A stretch of DNA of 64,000 nt from Paralithodes platypus (Eukaryota; Arthropoda; Malacostraca; Decapoda; Lithodidae). The stretch lies in the NCBI GenBank assembly GCA_032716605.1, contig CM064480.1, positions 27,828,129-27,892,128 of the forward strand. The letters run 5' to 3'. This document shows positions 31,556 to 40,970 of this stretch, piece after piece (the stretch's first letter is position 1; every line of letters begins with the position of its first letter). The translations under genes were made by a program, and so were the position numbers. The notes under the pieces were generated by a model that was not told the DNA's origin, made no database searches, and saw only the letters and a program-made list of their open reading frames with translations.

Positions 31556-34500
31556 TTAGATTCCATTTGGCTCCTTGGTGGGGACACCCTGATCTCCCTG
31601 TTCTATGCCTGCAAGCAGAACTAGACTATGCACTGGTCTCTCTGCATAAGTGACTGGCTTAGTACGCTTACCATTTTTATCCAGAGTAGAGTCGGACATG
31701 GCCAATTTTACCTTCCTGACATGACCATCTTTGTCTGGCGTTGCCTCTACTACACGAGCAATTTTCCACAAATTCCTAACTACATTTTGATCTTTTACAA
31801 TCACTATGTCTTGTATTTGGATATTGCGTCGTGGCTTATTCCATTTGCTGCTTATCTGCAGTGACTGGATGTATTCCCGCTTCCATCTGTTCCAAAATTC
31901 GTTGGCTAAATACTGAACCCTACGCCAACGTTTCCTTGAATACTGATCTACTGACTGAAAGATGCCAGGAGGCGGCAAAATAACCTTTGACTTTAGAGTT
32001 AGCAAGTGATTGGGTGTTAAGGGTTCAGGACTCTGAGGGGAGCTAAGACCGTCTACAGTTAGCGGGCGACCATTTACGATTGCTTCAGCTTCAACCATAA
32101 AGGTTTGCAATGACTCATCATCCAACTGTGTTCCATGATGATCAAGTAATGTCGCCAACACACTTTTTACTGTTCGAATTTGTCTCTCCCACACTCCACC
32201 CATGTGACTTGCATGTGGAACATTCATCTTGAAGGTCATCCAGTCACAATTGTCTTTCAACATCTCCTTTCTGAGTTTTTCTTAGTTCATTTCTCTTGCA
32301 CAACGCTTAAGTTCACTTTCTGCTCCCACAAAATTAGTTCCACGATCAGACCTGAGTTGCCTTATTGGTCCTCTTCTGCCTATGAAATGACGATAGGCAT
32401 TTAGGAATGAGTCTGTCTCCATGGTGTTTGCAACCTCTAAGTGAATTGCTCTTGAAGTCATACATGTAAAAAGCACTCCGTATCGTTTGAGTTCCTTGCG
32501 ACCATTTTTTACATACCAAGGTCCGAAGAAATCAACTGCACAGTACGTGAAAGGTGGTGTTGGTTCCAGTCTGTCCTTAGGTAAATCTGCCATCTTCTGC
32601 TCTTGAGCCACACCTCTCAACTTGTTGCAAGTAACACATCTTGCTATGTGTTTCGCTACAAAAGAATTTCCACCGATGATCCAGTACCCAGACGCTCGTA
32701 GTTCATTCATTGTATTCCGACGGCCTTGGTGCTGCACTAGTTGGTGAAAGTGACATATCACCAATTCTGTTATATGAGATTTATTTGGTAGTATTGCTGG
32801 GTGTTTGGCAACATCGGAAAGATCTATCCTCTTGATTCTACCTCCAACTCTCAGTACTCCTGTCTCATCTATAAATGGGTCAAGCCTATACAGAAGACTG
32901 GTTCTCTTCATTGCTCGGTTGCGGTTTCTAGCTTCACTCTGTTCAGACTTTATTGCTTTCAAGGTTGCTATTTCTTCTGTAAAGTTCTGCTCTTGGACTT
33001 GCTTTATTATCTCTGTTTCTGCCTTTTGAATTTCTTCCACAGTAACTGGTGAATACTTGTTCTCTGGTTTCTTCTTATCAGAGGATGAGCTTCCCGACTT
33101 ATATTTACTCTGGAGTTTCAGACAAACCGCTGTGGCTCTCTTCGCACAATGCCAGTTAGAAAAATATTTCAGTCTTTCTGTGAATGGAATGAATGTTGTT
33201 GTCTTAGTAGCAAAAACTGATGCTCTTTTCACTTCTGGGTCCTCTTGTGCTATGCTAGCTGTCTCTGGAGGGACAGAATAAGTATCTTGTGAACTCCAAA
33301 GAAAATCTGGGCCGTTCCACCAATTTGCTTTATCTATCAGCTCTCGAACACTTAGGCCACGTGATGCATAATCAGCTGGGTTATGCTCGGTGTCGACGTA
33401 CCTCCATTGCTCTGGTGAAGAATTATCTCGGATCTGTTGAACACGGTTGGCCACAAACACATGGAATCTTCTTGCTCCATTCGTATTGTAGCCAAGTACC
33501 ACTTTACTGTCTGTCCAGTATACTTCCTTTACCCTGTCATAGTCCAGCTCTTCCTTTACCACTGCACCAACTCGGACAGCTACTGTGGCTGCTGTTAACT
33601 CCAACCGAGGAATGGTAATTTGTTTTAATGGGGTAACTCTTGACTTGGCCATAACTAAGCTGCAGTGAACTTTATCTTGTTCATTCCTTAGTTTCAAATA
33701 TGAGCAACATCCATATCCATCTTGGCTTGCATCTGAAAAGTGATGCAACTCAACTGCCTTGACTGGACCAAATTCAGTTGACTGGTAGCATCGGGAAACT
33801 TTCAGTTCTTGTAATTTGTAGAGGTCGTCTCTCCACTTCTCCCACCTTGGTCTTAGAGTGTCAGGAACTCTTTCATCCCATTCTGCTCCATCACGACACA
33901 AATCTTGTAAAATTCTCTTGCCTACTAGTATCAATGGGGATACCAGGCCAAGGGGGTCAAACACTGAACTGATTGTTGACAAAATTCCTCTGCGGGTCAG
34001 TGGCTTATCACTCAAATTAACTCGAAACTGGAAGGTGTCTGATTCTACACACCACTGCACACCTAGTGTTTGTTCAACTGGCAGCGTGTCCTTGGTCACA
34101 TCTAAACTCTTGACACTTTTTGCAAGTTCTTCTGGATTTATAGTTGCTAATACTTCTTTATGATTTGACAGAAATTTATGTAAAGTGAACCCACCCTCTC
34201 GGCATAATTCCTTGCTTCTTTGGATCAAATCAACTGCCTCTTTGATGGTCGCCACTGACTTTAGTCCATCGTCAACATAAAATTCTCTCTTGATAAAGTC
34301 AGCTGCTTTGTTTCCATGTTTAGTCTCATATTCTTCTGCTGTCCTTTTCAGTGCATAATTAGCAGCACTTGGGGAAGAAGTGGCTCCAAAGAGATGTACC
34401 TTCATTCTGTATTCTATAATTTCATCTTGTAGATCCTCATTTTTCCACCACAGGAAGCGAAGTAGATTCCTGTGTTCTGGGTTCACACTCACCTGATGAT

Positions 34501-34855
34501 ACATTGCTTCTATATCACATACAAATGCAACAGGCTCTTGACGAAATCGACATAACACTCCAATTAAACTATTGGTGAGATCAGGACCTTGAAGAAGATG
34601 ACTGTTCAAAGACTCACCTTTGTAGCTGGCACTACAATTGAAAACTACTCTGATCTTGTTGGGTTTCTTTGGGTGATAGACTCCATGATGCGGGATGTAC
34701 CAGACATGTCCATTTGCCAAATTTGATTCTTCTACTGGAACTACTTCAGCATATCCCTTCTTGATTGTATCGTTCATAAATTTGATGTAATCTTGACCAT
34801 ACTTCCTGTCATTGGTTAGTTTCTTTTTCAATCGCAGCAAGTGACTCAATGCCAT
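31556..34855 (-). pseudogene. BEL pol: RT, RNase H, integrase (one in-frame TAA)
   Basis: The 857-residue frame (34855-32282) contains RT motifs RVVFNCSASYKG, FVCDIEAMYHQV (Asp 114) and FYVDDGLKS (YVDD 193-196). RNase H-like motifs follow: HHFSDASQDGYG (about 371-380), VYWTDSKVVLGY (445-456) and HNPADYASRG (491-500). The integrase zinc finger uses His 702/704 to Cys 740/743, and the catalytic core has CAVDFFGP (Asp 775) and RSDRGTNF (Asp 837). A TAA at 32282-32284 then interrupts. The same frame continues in 32281-31556 with MGGVWERQIRTVKSVL, which supplies the catalytic Glu, and ends in the chromo-like C-terminal region typical of BEL integrases. The N-terminus joins upstream pol sequence through a frameshift near 34880. 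Confidence 0.9.
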
Positions 34856-34879
34856 TTTCTTGTTGTTAGGAAATTTGGT

Positions 34880-35690
34880 ACTTTGTTTTTGAGTGGAAGA
34901 GGCATTTCATAATGTCCATCCTGAAGCTGATGAATCGCTTCGCTCATTCTTTTTATAAACACCCTGTCTTCCTGTGAAAGAGGAGTTACATCTACATGGT
35001 TTTCACTGAAGTAGAGTTCGAACATTTTATTGAGCTGTGCTGGATTAACAATTTCCTTTACTCAAGTCTGAAATGCAAAGAAGCTAGATTTTTTGTCTTG
35101 ATTCAGTGTTACTTCTTGAACCGTAATGCGATTTGCTACAACTTCATCAAAATAGTCTGAATCTTCCAAATCTTCTGGCTTTTTTGCAACTATGCCCCAA
35201 CCCAGAGCAGTTCTTCTGGCATACGGTTCATCTTCTTCTCCTGGGATTATCTCCTTTGGCCTGAGTGCTCTCATACAACTGGTTCCTATCAGGATGCCAA
35301 CATCAACACTGTCATTATAAGGCATCAGCTTGTTGGCAATGTTCTTTAGATGTTGCCATTCTTCAGCAGCTTCAGGTCTGGGAATTTGACAACACTGTGA
35401 TGGTATTTCAGCTCTGGCATACAAGCAAGGCAATTTAATTTCTTCATCTTCAAAGACTCCTTTAACAACAAGACCTTTAACATTTTTGCTCTTAACCGTT
35501 TTCTTCCCCAGTACAGTACTCAACTCCAAGAAAACATCAAAGGACATTAAACCTCTTGACTGTTGTTTCTTTGATGAAGCAGGTGTCAGCTTGCTCATCT
35601 AATAAAGCATAAACCAGTAATTTGCCTTCGCTGTTTCCTTCATGGTGTAGCCACACTGGTATTATTAGTGAAAGATTATCACTTACTGAA
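34880..35690 (-). pseudogene. BEL protease and pol linker (frameshifted)
   Basis: The frame leaving the 34-bp array contains LIIPVWLHH and VYALLDEQADTCFI, the BEL-type aspartic protease active-site region. A frame change near 35600-35540 leads to GLMSFDVFLELS, VDVGILIGTSCMRAL and ARRTALGWGIVAKK, the remaining DUF1758-type protease fold. After the stop at 35062 another frame (KEIVNPAQLNKMFELYFSEN, ending KVPNF) runs into RT. The protease would cut gag-pol. Two or three small indels break the reading frame. Confidence 0.75.
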
Positions 35691-36369
35691 TATTTGATGC
35701 CAGTATTGTTGATCTTGTGGACAATATTTGATGCCAGTATTGTTGATCTTGTGGACAATATTTGATGCCAGTATTGTTGATCTTGTGGACAATATTTGAT
35801 GCCAGTATTGTTGATCTTGTGGACAATATTTGATGCCAGTATTGTTGATCTTGTGGACAATATTTGATGCCAGTATTGTTGATCTTGTGGACAATATTTG
35901 ATGCCAGTATTGTTGATCTTGTGGACAATATTTGATGCCAGTATTGTTGATCTTGTGGACAATATTTGATGCCAGTATTGTTGATCTTGTGGACAATATT
36001 TGATGCCAGTATTGTTGATCTTGTGGACAATATTTGATGCCAGTATTGTTGATCTTGTGGACAATATTTGATGCCAGTATTGTTGATCTTGTGGACAATA
36101 TTTGATGCCAGTATTGTTGATCTTGTGGACAATATTTGATGCCAGTATTGTTGATCTTGTGGACAATATTTGATGCCAGTATTGTTGATCTTGTGGACAA
36201 TATTTGATGCCAGTATTGTTGATCTTGTGGACAATATTTGATGCCAGTATTGTTGATCTTGTGGACAATATTTGATGCCAGTATTGTTGATCTTGTGGAC
36301 AATATTTGATGCCAGTATTGTTGATCTTGTGGACAATATTTGATGCCAGTATTGTTGATCTTGTGGACA
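35690..36369 (-). repeat. 34-bp tandem array, exactly 20 copies, inside the BEL coding region
   Basis: The plus-strand unit starts ATATTTGATGCCAGTATTGT and ends TGATCTTGTGGACA. The interval of 680 bp is 20 x 34 and the copies look identical. Since 34 = 3 x 11 + 1, each copy moves to the next frame, and all three minus-strand frames are open, giving a 102-bp/34-residue period (HKINNTGIKYCPQDQQYWHQ, then ILSTRSTILASNIV). It lies between the gag zinc knuckles and the protease. Confidence 0.97.
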
Positions 36370-38508
36370 ATAACTGATTCCTTATTTGCCTTTTCTTTCT
36401 GGGCTTCGCTCTCCATGTTATTATTTGTGTTTCTAGTTTGGTGCTGGGCATACTCATTACTGTGGAGTGAAGTGGGATGGCGCATTTTACAAATGTGGCA
36501 GATCTTCTTCCTGCGACAATATCTATTTATATGACCTGTTTGTAAACAACCCATACACAAACCCATGTCATAAACAAACCAAATTCTATCCTTAACACTC
36601 ATGGCTAAAAAATCCGGACAACCCTCTAGGTCATGCCAGTTGTTACATTTCATACATGCATGTCCTTCATACTGTCGTTTAATTTCATAAATTTTTTCCT
36701 GTGCATCTGTTGCAAAGCTTCTAGCACCCTTGCTTGTGTCATTGCTGGAAATGTTATTGTAGCGCTCTTTTGTCTTTCCAATACTGCTCCCGTTATGCCA
36801 GCTAGCAACATGACCACATGCTATTCTCGCTTCTGTCTCCAAAAATTACAAAATTCTGAATAAGGTGGATATCCTGGTTTCTTTGTATCCGTGTGCAACC
36901 AATAGTCAACAATCACTCCCCACTTTTCCATCATTTTGACTGGTAGTTTCTGTATCATCATTGTATTTGTGTCAAAGTTGTCTAGCAAGTTGGTATGATT
37001 AACACTGTGTAGAGCAGTTTTCATTCCTTTTAGAGTGTCAACAAACTTTCTGATACTTGGTCCATTATTAGGTGAGATAGTAGGCCAATCCTTTATTTTC
37101 CTTTTGAATGCCTCGTTCAATATGAAACTGTCACCATACCTAGAATACAGTACGTCCTTGGCTTCCGCATAAGCTTCCTCTGAGCCTAAGTCAACATGCC
37201 CACTGATGGCCTGGTTAGCATCTCCTGAGGTATACTTATCCAGGAGGTATAGGCTTTCACTTGGATCCTGGGTTCTTTTCTCAACATAGGTGGCAAACTG
37301 TTTTCGCCAACGCGGATACTGCAGCACGTCATCACTAAATATCTTTGGTTCAATTGCCAGATGTTTCTGAGCTTTGCTAGCTCATCTAGGCAGTTTCTTT
37401 GACATCCTTGATTTTCAGTAGGAGCTTTACATGTGGTCTGTTCCTTACTTATAGCTTGAGATCTTGTCACGGTTTTAGTTGCCTCCGGAGACTTTGCCTG
37501 AAGCGTTGACGTGCATGACTTGACTGCAGGATTGAGGCTGGACTTTTCTGTTCTGATAATAACCTCTGCTGTCTCAACTGGTATATTGCGTGTTGTACTG
37601 GTATGTGCTGGGTTACTTCCAAAATAAGTCTGGGGTGTGATACTTACACCAGACACATTTGTATTCCCTGGAAATTCCTGCATGTATGTCTGTTTCCCTT
37701 TCACCTCATTGCCTGCTGGGGATGGAAACATATATTCAGATTCTTCCATTTCATTTAAGGCGAGTGCTGCTTCAAGTTCCTCTTGTATTCTCAATTCTTG
37801 TATGTCATTATTTAACTGTTCCACTGCCTTCTCGCAGTTGGATACTTCTTTCTCTCGGTCTGATATGAGCTTGTGATATTTCAATCTAGTTTTTATTAGT
37901 ATTATATCTTCTTTAGAAGCTCTAGAGGCACACAAGTCTGCACTGAACCGAGTTCGAGTGGACTTGAGGGAGACTTGAGAATGTCCAGATTTATGGGAAG
38001 AGTGAGATTGGCTTGACTGTCGAGATGAAGTAGATTTGACTGATTTAGATGACATGGTCTCCTCTTTGTCCTTCAACCTCTCTATCTGTTCTGAGATTCT
38101 ACGCAACATCTCCTTTTGTTCCACTGCGAATCTTTTAAATTCAGCACTTATTTCTTGACTTTCATGTGGTTCGGCCAGGATCAGTCTATCATGCACTTTG
38201 TCTAACTCCTCAAATGTTCCTAATAATGCTGTCCTTGCCTTCTGCAAACTGTGTACACATAGAGCGGTGGCTATAAGCTCTATGGATTTATTTATCTCCC
38301 TCTTCCATGCAATTTTATTAGTAAAGAATAGTTTTTTAAGTGATTCCCTTTCATATTCTAAACCTTTGTGAGTTGGTGTCTTCTTTCTGGCACTAGTTCT
38401 CTGTGTGTCTCTCGTATCTTCATCAAGGTTGTCATTTAGTTCCATAGTTTCTAATACCGGTAATTCTTCACAAATGTCACTACTGGGTATTACGGGTACT
38501 TCCTCCAT
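36370..38508 (-). pseudogene. BEL gag with zinc knuckles (frameshifted)
   Basis: I choose the ATG at 38506-38508 (MEEVPVIPSSDICEELPVL) over an upstream TTG. The first frame has Lys/Glu-rich coiled-coil-like segments (ILIKTRLKYHKLISDREKEV, NDIQELRIQEELEAAL) and a Ser-rich stretch. After a frame change near 37325 the BEL capsid region follows (PRWRKQFATYVEKRTQDPSE, LDKYTSGDANQAISGHVDLG). After another near 36840 come CCHC/CCHH-type knuckles (CMKCNNWHDLEGC, CMGCLQTGHINRYC, CHICKMRHPTSLH). It would package RNA and form particles. The last frame enters the 34-bp array directly. Confidence 0.8.
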
Positions 38509-39608
38509 TTTTTGTTTTTTTAACAAGGATTTGCTCCAACAAGAACAAATAATTTTCTTTTCTACAGGTAGGCTAGGCTATAATTTCAGAATGTGTGAGA
38601 ATATTATTTATCTGATCTTGACAATTTTTACAATATAGTGAGGTTACTAAAATTCAACAACAAATATCTGAAGTTCTGAACAAGCTATAGACTAGGCCTA
38701 TAATCCTAGCTTAGCAGTAGGCTAAGTTATTATACTGTATACTAATTATACTGTATACTAAGTTATTATACTGTATACTAATTATACTGTATACTAAGTT
38801 ATTATACTGTATACTAAGTTATTATACTGTATACTAATTATACTGTATACTAAGTTATTATACTGTATACTAATTATACTGTATACTAAGTTATTATACT
38901 GTATACTAATTATACTGTATACTAAGTTATTATACTGTATACTAATTATACTGTATACTAAGTTATTATACTGTATACTAATTATACTGTATACTAAGTT
39001 ATTATACTGTATACTAATTATACTGTATACTAAGTTATTATACTGTATACTAATTATACTGTATACTAAGTTATTATACTGTATACTAATTACACTGTAT
39101 ACTAAGTTATTATACTGTATACTAATTATACTGTATACTAAGTTATTATACTGTATACTAATTTAATATTTTCAAATTAAAGAAGGTAAGATTTGAGTGA
39201 AACAATATTAATACTGGACTTAGCCTAAGCAATGGGATACTTTCAAAAATTATAAGTTAAAATAATTAAAGTAAACAATTTAAGTTTAGCCTAGCCTAGT
39301 TTGCCTGTTTAGTGTAGGCTAATAGCCTACTGCGTGTTGGAAGACTGCTTTCAGTTCAATCGCTTGACGACGATGCATGCCTTCCGTCACTTGGGGAACA
39401 CAATAGTATTGGAGGTGGTGTTGCTGGAGTCCTGTAATATGTCCAGATGGTTGGCAGTGTTCTTTCTTCTGCCGAGCTTCCCTCTAGGCCTCTGGCAACA
39501 CTTGTCCTATGTTGTAGAATTTGCTTCACTCTTAGCCAGGGGAGGGACTTGCTTAGCAGACAATTTCAAATGAAGAGGCCTAGTTACTTCTTTAGGTAGA
39601 GTTTTTAC
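38509..39608 (-). other. BEL 5' leader, containing a 36-bp minisatellite (38727-39165)
   Basis: Between the 5' LTR and the gag start lie about 1.1 kb without a supported ORF. From 38727 to 39165 a 36-bp unit (TAAGTTATTATACTGTATAC plus TAATTATACTGTATAC) repeats about 12 times, with one unit lacking the second half. No TGG-initiated primer-binding site is evident next to the LTR (minus strand reads GTAAAAACTCTACC). Confidence 0.85.
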
Positions 39609-40297
39609 TGTAGCGGCCAGCATACTTATTGCCTTGATAGCTATTAATGGGTCATGGCATGTACTACTGGCTGCAAGGCTGGAACATAACTTCATGTGCC
39701 AGGTGCTTAAGTGGGGTTATTACTGCTCTCTTACTTTCCAGATAACTTGGGTATTTAAACACCTTTGATTTCCTTTGTGTTTATTCTTGACCACGCTTAC
39801 CAATGAGACCGTAAAAACTGTAAAGACAGAAATAATCCTACTTAACATAACGTATTCCCATATAACAAACTGCTTGACCAGCATAACTCATTTAATCTAC
39901 TATAGTTATATTATTCAATATTATGGCACATATTTCATGTTTATTGGGTTCACAACTACTTCTAACATGGTAATATAAGTATCAAAACATAATAGGAGAT
40001 TACACATAGTCTAAGCCCATAAAAAAGCACTTGATTTTAAACTCTGACATTGACAGTTTGAAATTGTTGTCAATCTGAAGGTAGCGCTGTTTTCTGCAAC
40101 TGGCCTTTATATCGGCTCTCTAAAACCTTGATTTGATGTTTACTTTAACTACCAAAACATAAAGCACCTTAATCTATCCTTAACAGTAATGCCTGATTAC
40201 TGAACTCAATAACTAATATATAAAGAAAAAAGGTTCTTTCCAATTACACTAATGATGGGAGACTCAAATAAATAGTTTCTTTGTGGCTTTCTTCACA
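39609..40297 (-). repeat. BEL 5' LTR (right copy, 689 bp)
   Basis: Plus strand starts TGTAGCGGCCAGCATAC and ends CTTTCTTCACA. It differs from the left LTR at four positions by eye (CTAGC/CCAGC, CTTAATAG/CTTGATAG, CACGG/CACGC, TTACGC/TTACAC) plus a 4-bp TTAA indel. The element promoter and poly-A signals should lie here; AATAAA near 40268 is on the plus strand only. Confidence 0.95.
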
Positions 40298-40302
40298 GTA
40301 CG

Positions 40303-40566
40303 CCTGTATGCACGTTGGGCGGGTATTGTGGTGTGCTCTGCTGCGTGTCTGCCAGCAAAAATCGGAGCCTCTCCGGGAGATCTGGGACCTGGGAATCTTG
40401 CTGGAGACCCCAAATGGGCCTGGGTCTCTGGGTATGTTTTTTTTTTTTTTTTTTTTGCGTTTTGTTGCATTGTCCCTGTTCGGGCTCTGTCTCGAGTCGG
40501 CCACCCACAATAAATAAGAAAAAAAATGGGGTATGTGCCAGAGTACATAGATAGATAGATAGATTA
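40303..40566 (+). mobile_element. LINE copy 2, 3' UTR remainder and GATA-type tail
   Basis: The sequence aligns with the 3' UTR of LINE copy 1 read on its minus strand: TCTGCC, AATCGGAGCCTCTCCGGG, GGTCTCTGGGT, CTGTCTCGAGTCGGCCACCC. It ends in a tetranucleotide tail at 40548-40565. Together with 29284-30592 it forms one LINE copy split by the BEL element. A T tract of about 18 (40438-40456) corresponds to a T-rich stretch in copy 1. Confidence 0.9.
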
Positions 40567-40572
40567 TTCCTA

Positions 40573-40881
40573 TAGGTTCAGGAACATTTCATAGCGAGGT
40601 CGGTTCTTAGAAATCTGTGCCCCATAAAATGTTCTTTCTTTTCACTTAAACATTAGGCTATTCAGTGCGCAGTTGGGTCTGAGTACATGATTAGATTGCT
40701 ATCCAGTATTCGATAAATGGATATAAAATCGTAGTCATGTATACTTAATATTTAACTGTCATGGTTAGAGTGTTAAGATTTGTATGTGGTAACCCAGGTT
40801 CGAATCCCAGGTGGAGCATATGCTTTCATTAATTTTATTGGGAGCTGTTTGGTGTTGGGAGTGAAATTAATAAATTAGATT
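40573..40881 (+). repeat. Dispersed 290-bp repeat with tRNA-like B box, copy 2
   Basis: Homologous to 22452-22741. Here the A-box-like GTCATGGTTAGAGTGTTAAG and B box AGGTTCGAATCC are both clear, followed by CTTTCATTAATTTTATTGGG. The tRNA-like part cannot form a proper acceptor stem, so it is a SINE rather than a tRNA gene. Confidence 0.7.
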
Positions 40882-40970
40882 ATCCACTTGTCCTGCCTAT
40901 CTCAATATTAGATAGGATTAATCATTTCAATAACTTCCAATATATTTTTATCTTTCCATTATATACTGTA

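Larger units (their letters stand above)
30593..40297 (-). mobile_element. Full-length BEL/Pao LTR retrotransposon
   Basis: Both LTRs, a 5-bp duplication, gag with zinc knuckles, aspartic protease, RT, RNase H and integrase are present, in BEL/Pao order on the minus strand. The LTRs differ by four substitutions and one 4-bp indel in about 690 bp, so insertion was recent. Despite that, the coding region shows frame changes near 37325, 36840, 35600 and 34880, a 34-bp array that shifts frame, and a TAA in the integrase. The insertion site is the 3' UTR of LINE copy 2. Confidence 0.93.

Noticed and set aside
36340..36534. Plus-strand hydrophobic ORF resembling a membrane peptide
   Set aside because: It is antisense to the BEL gag zinc-knuckle region; the minus-strand motifs are far stronger.
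40244..40554. Small ORFs on both strands around the T tract
   Set aside because: They derive from the LINE 3' UTR and LTR end; no conserved motif and the homologous region in copy 1 is non-coding.
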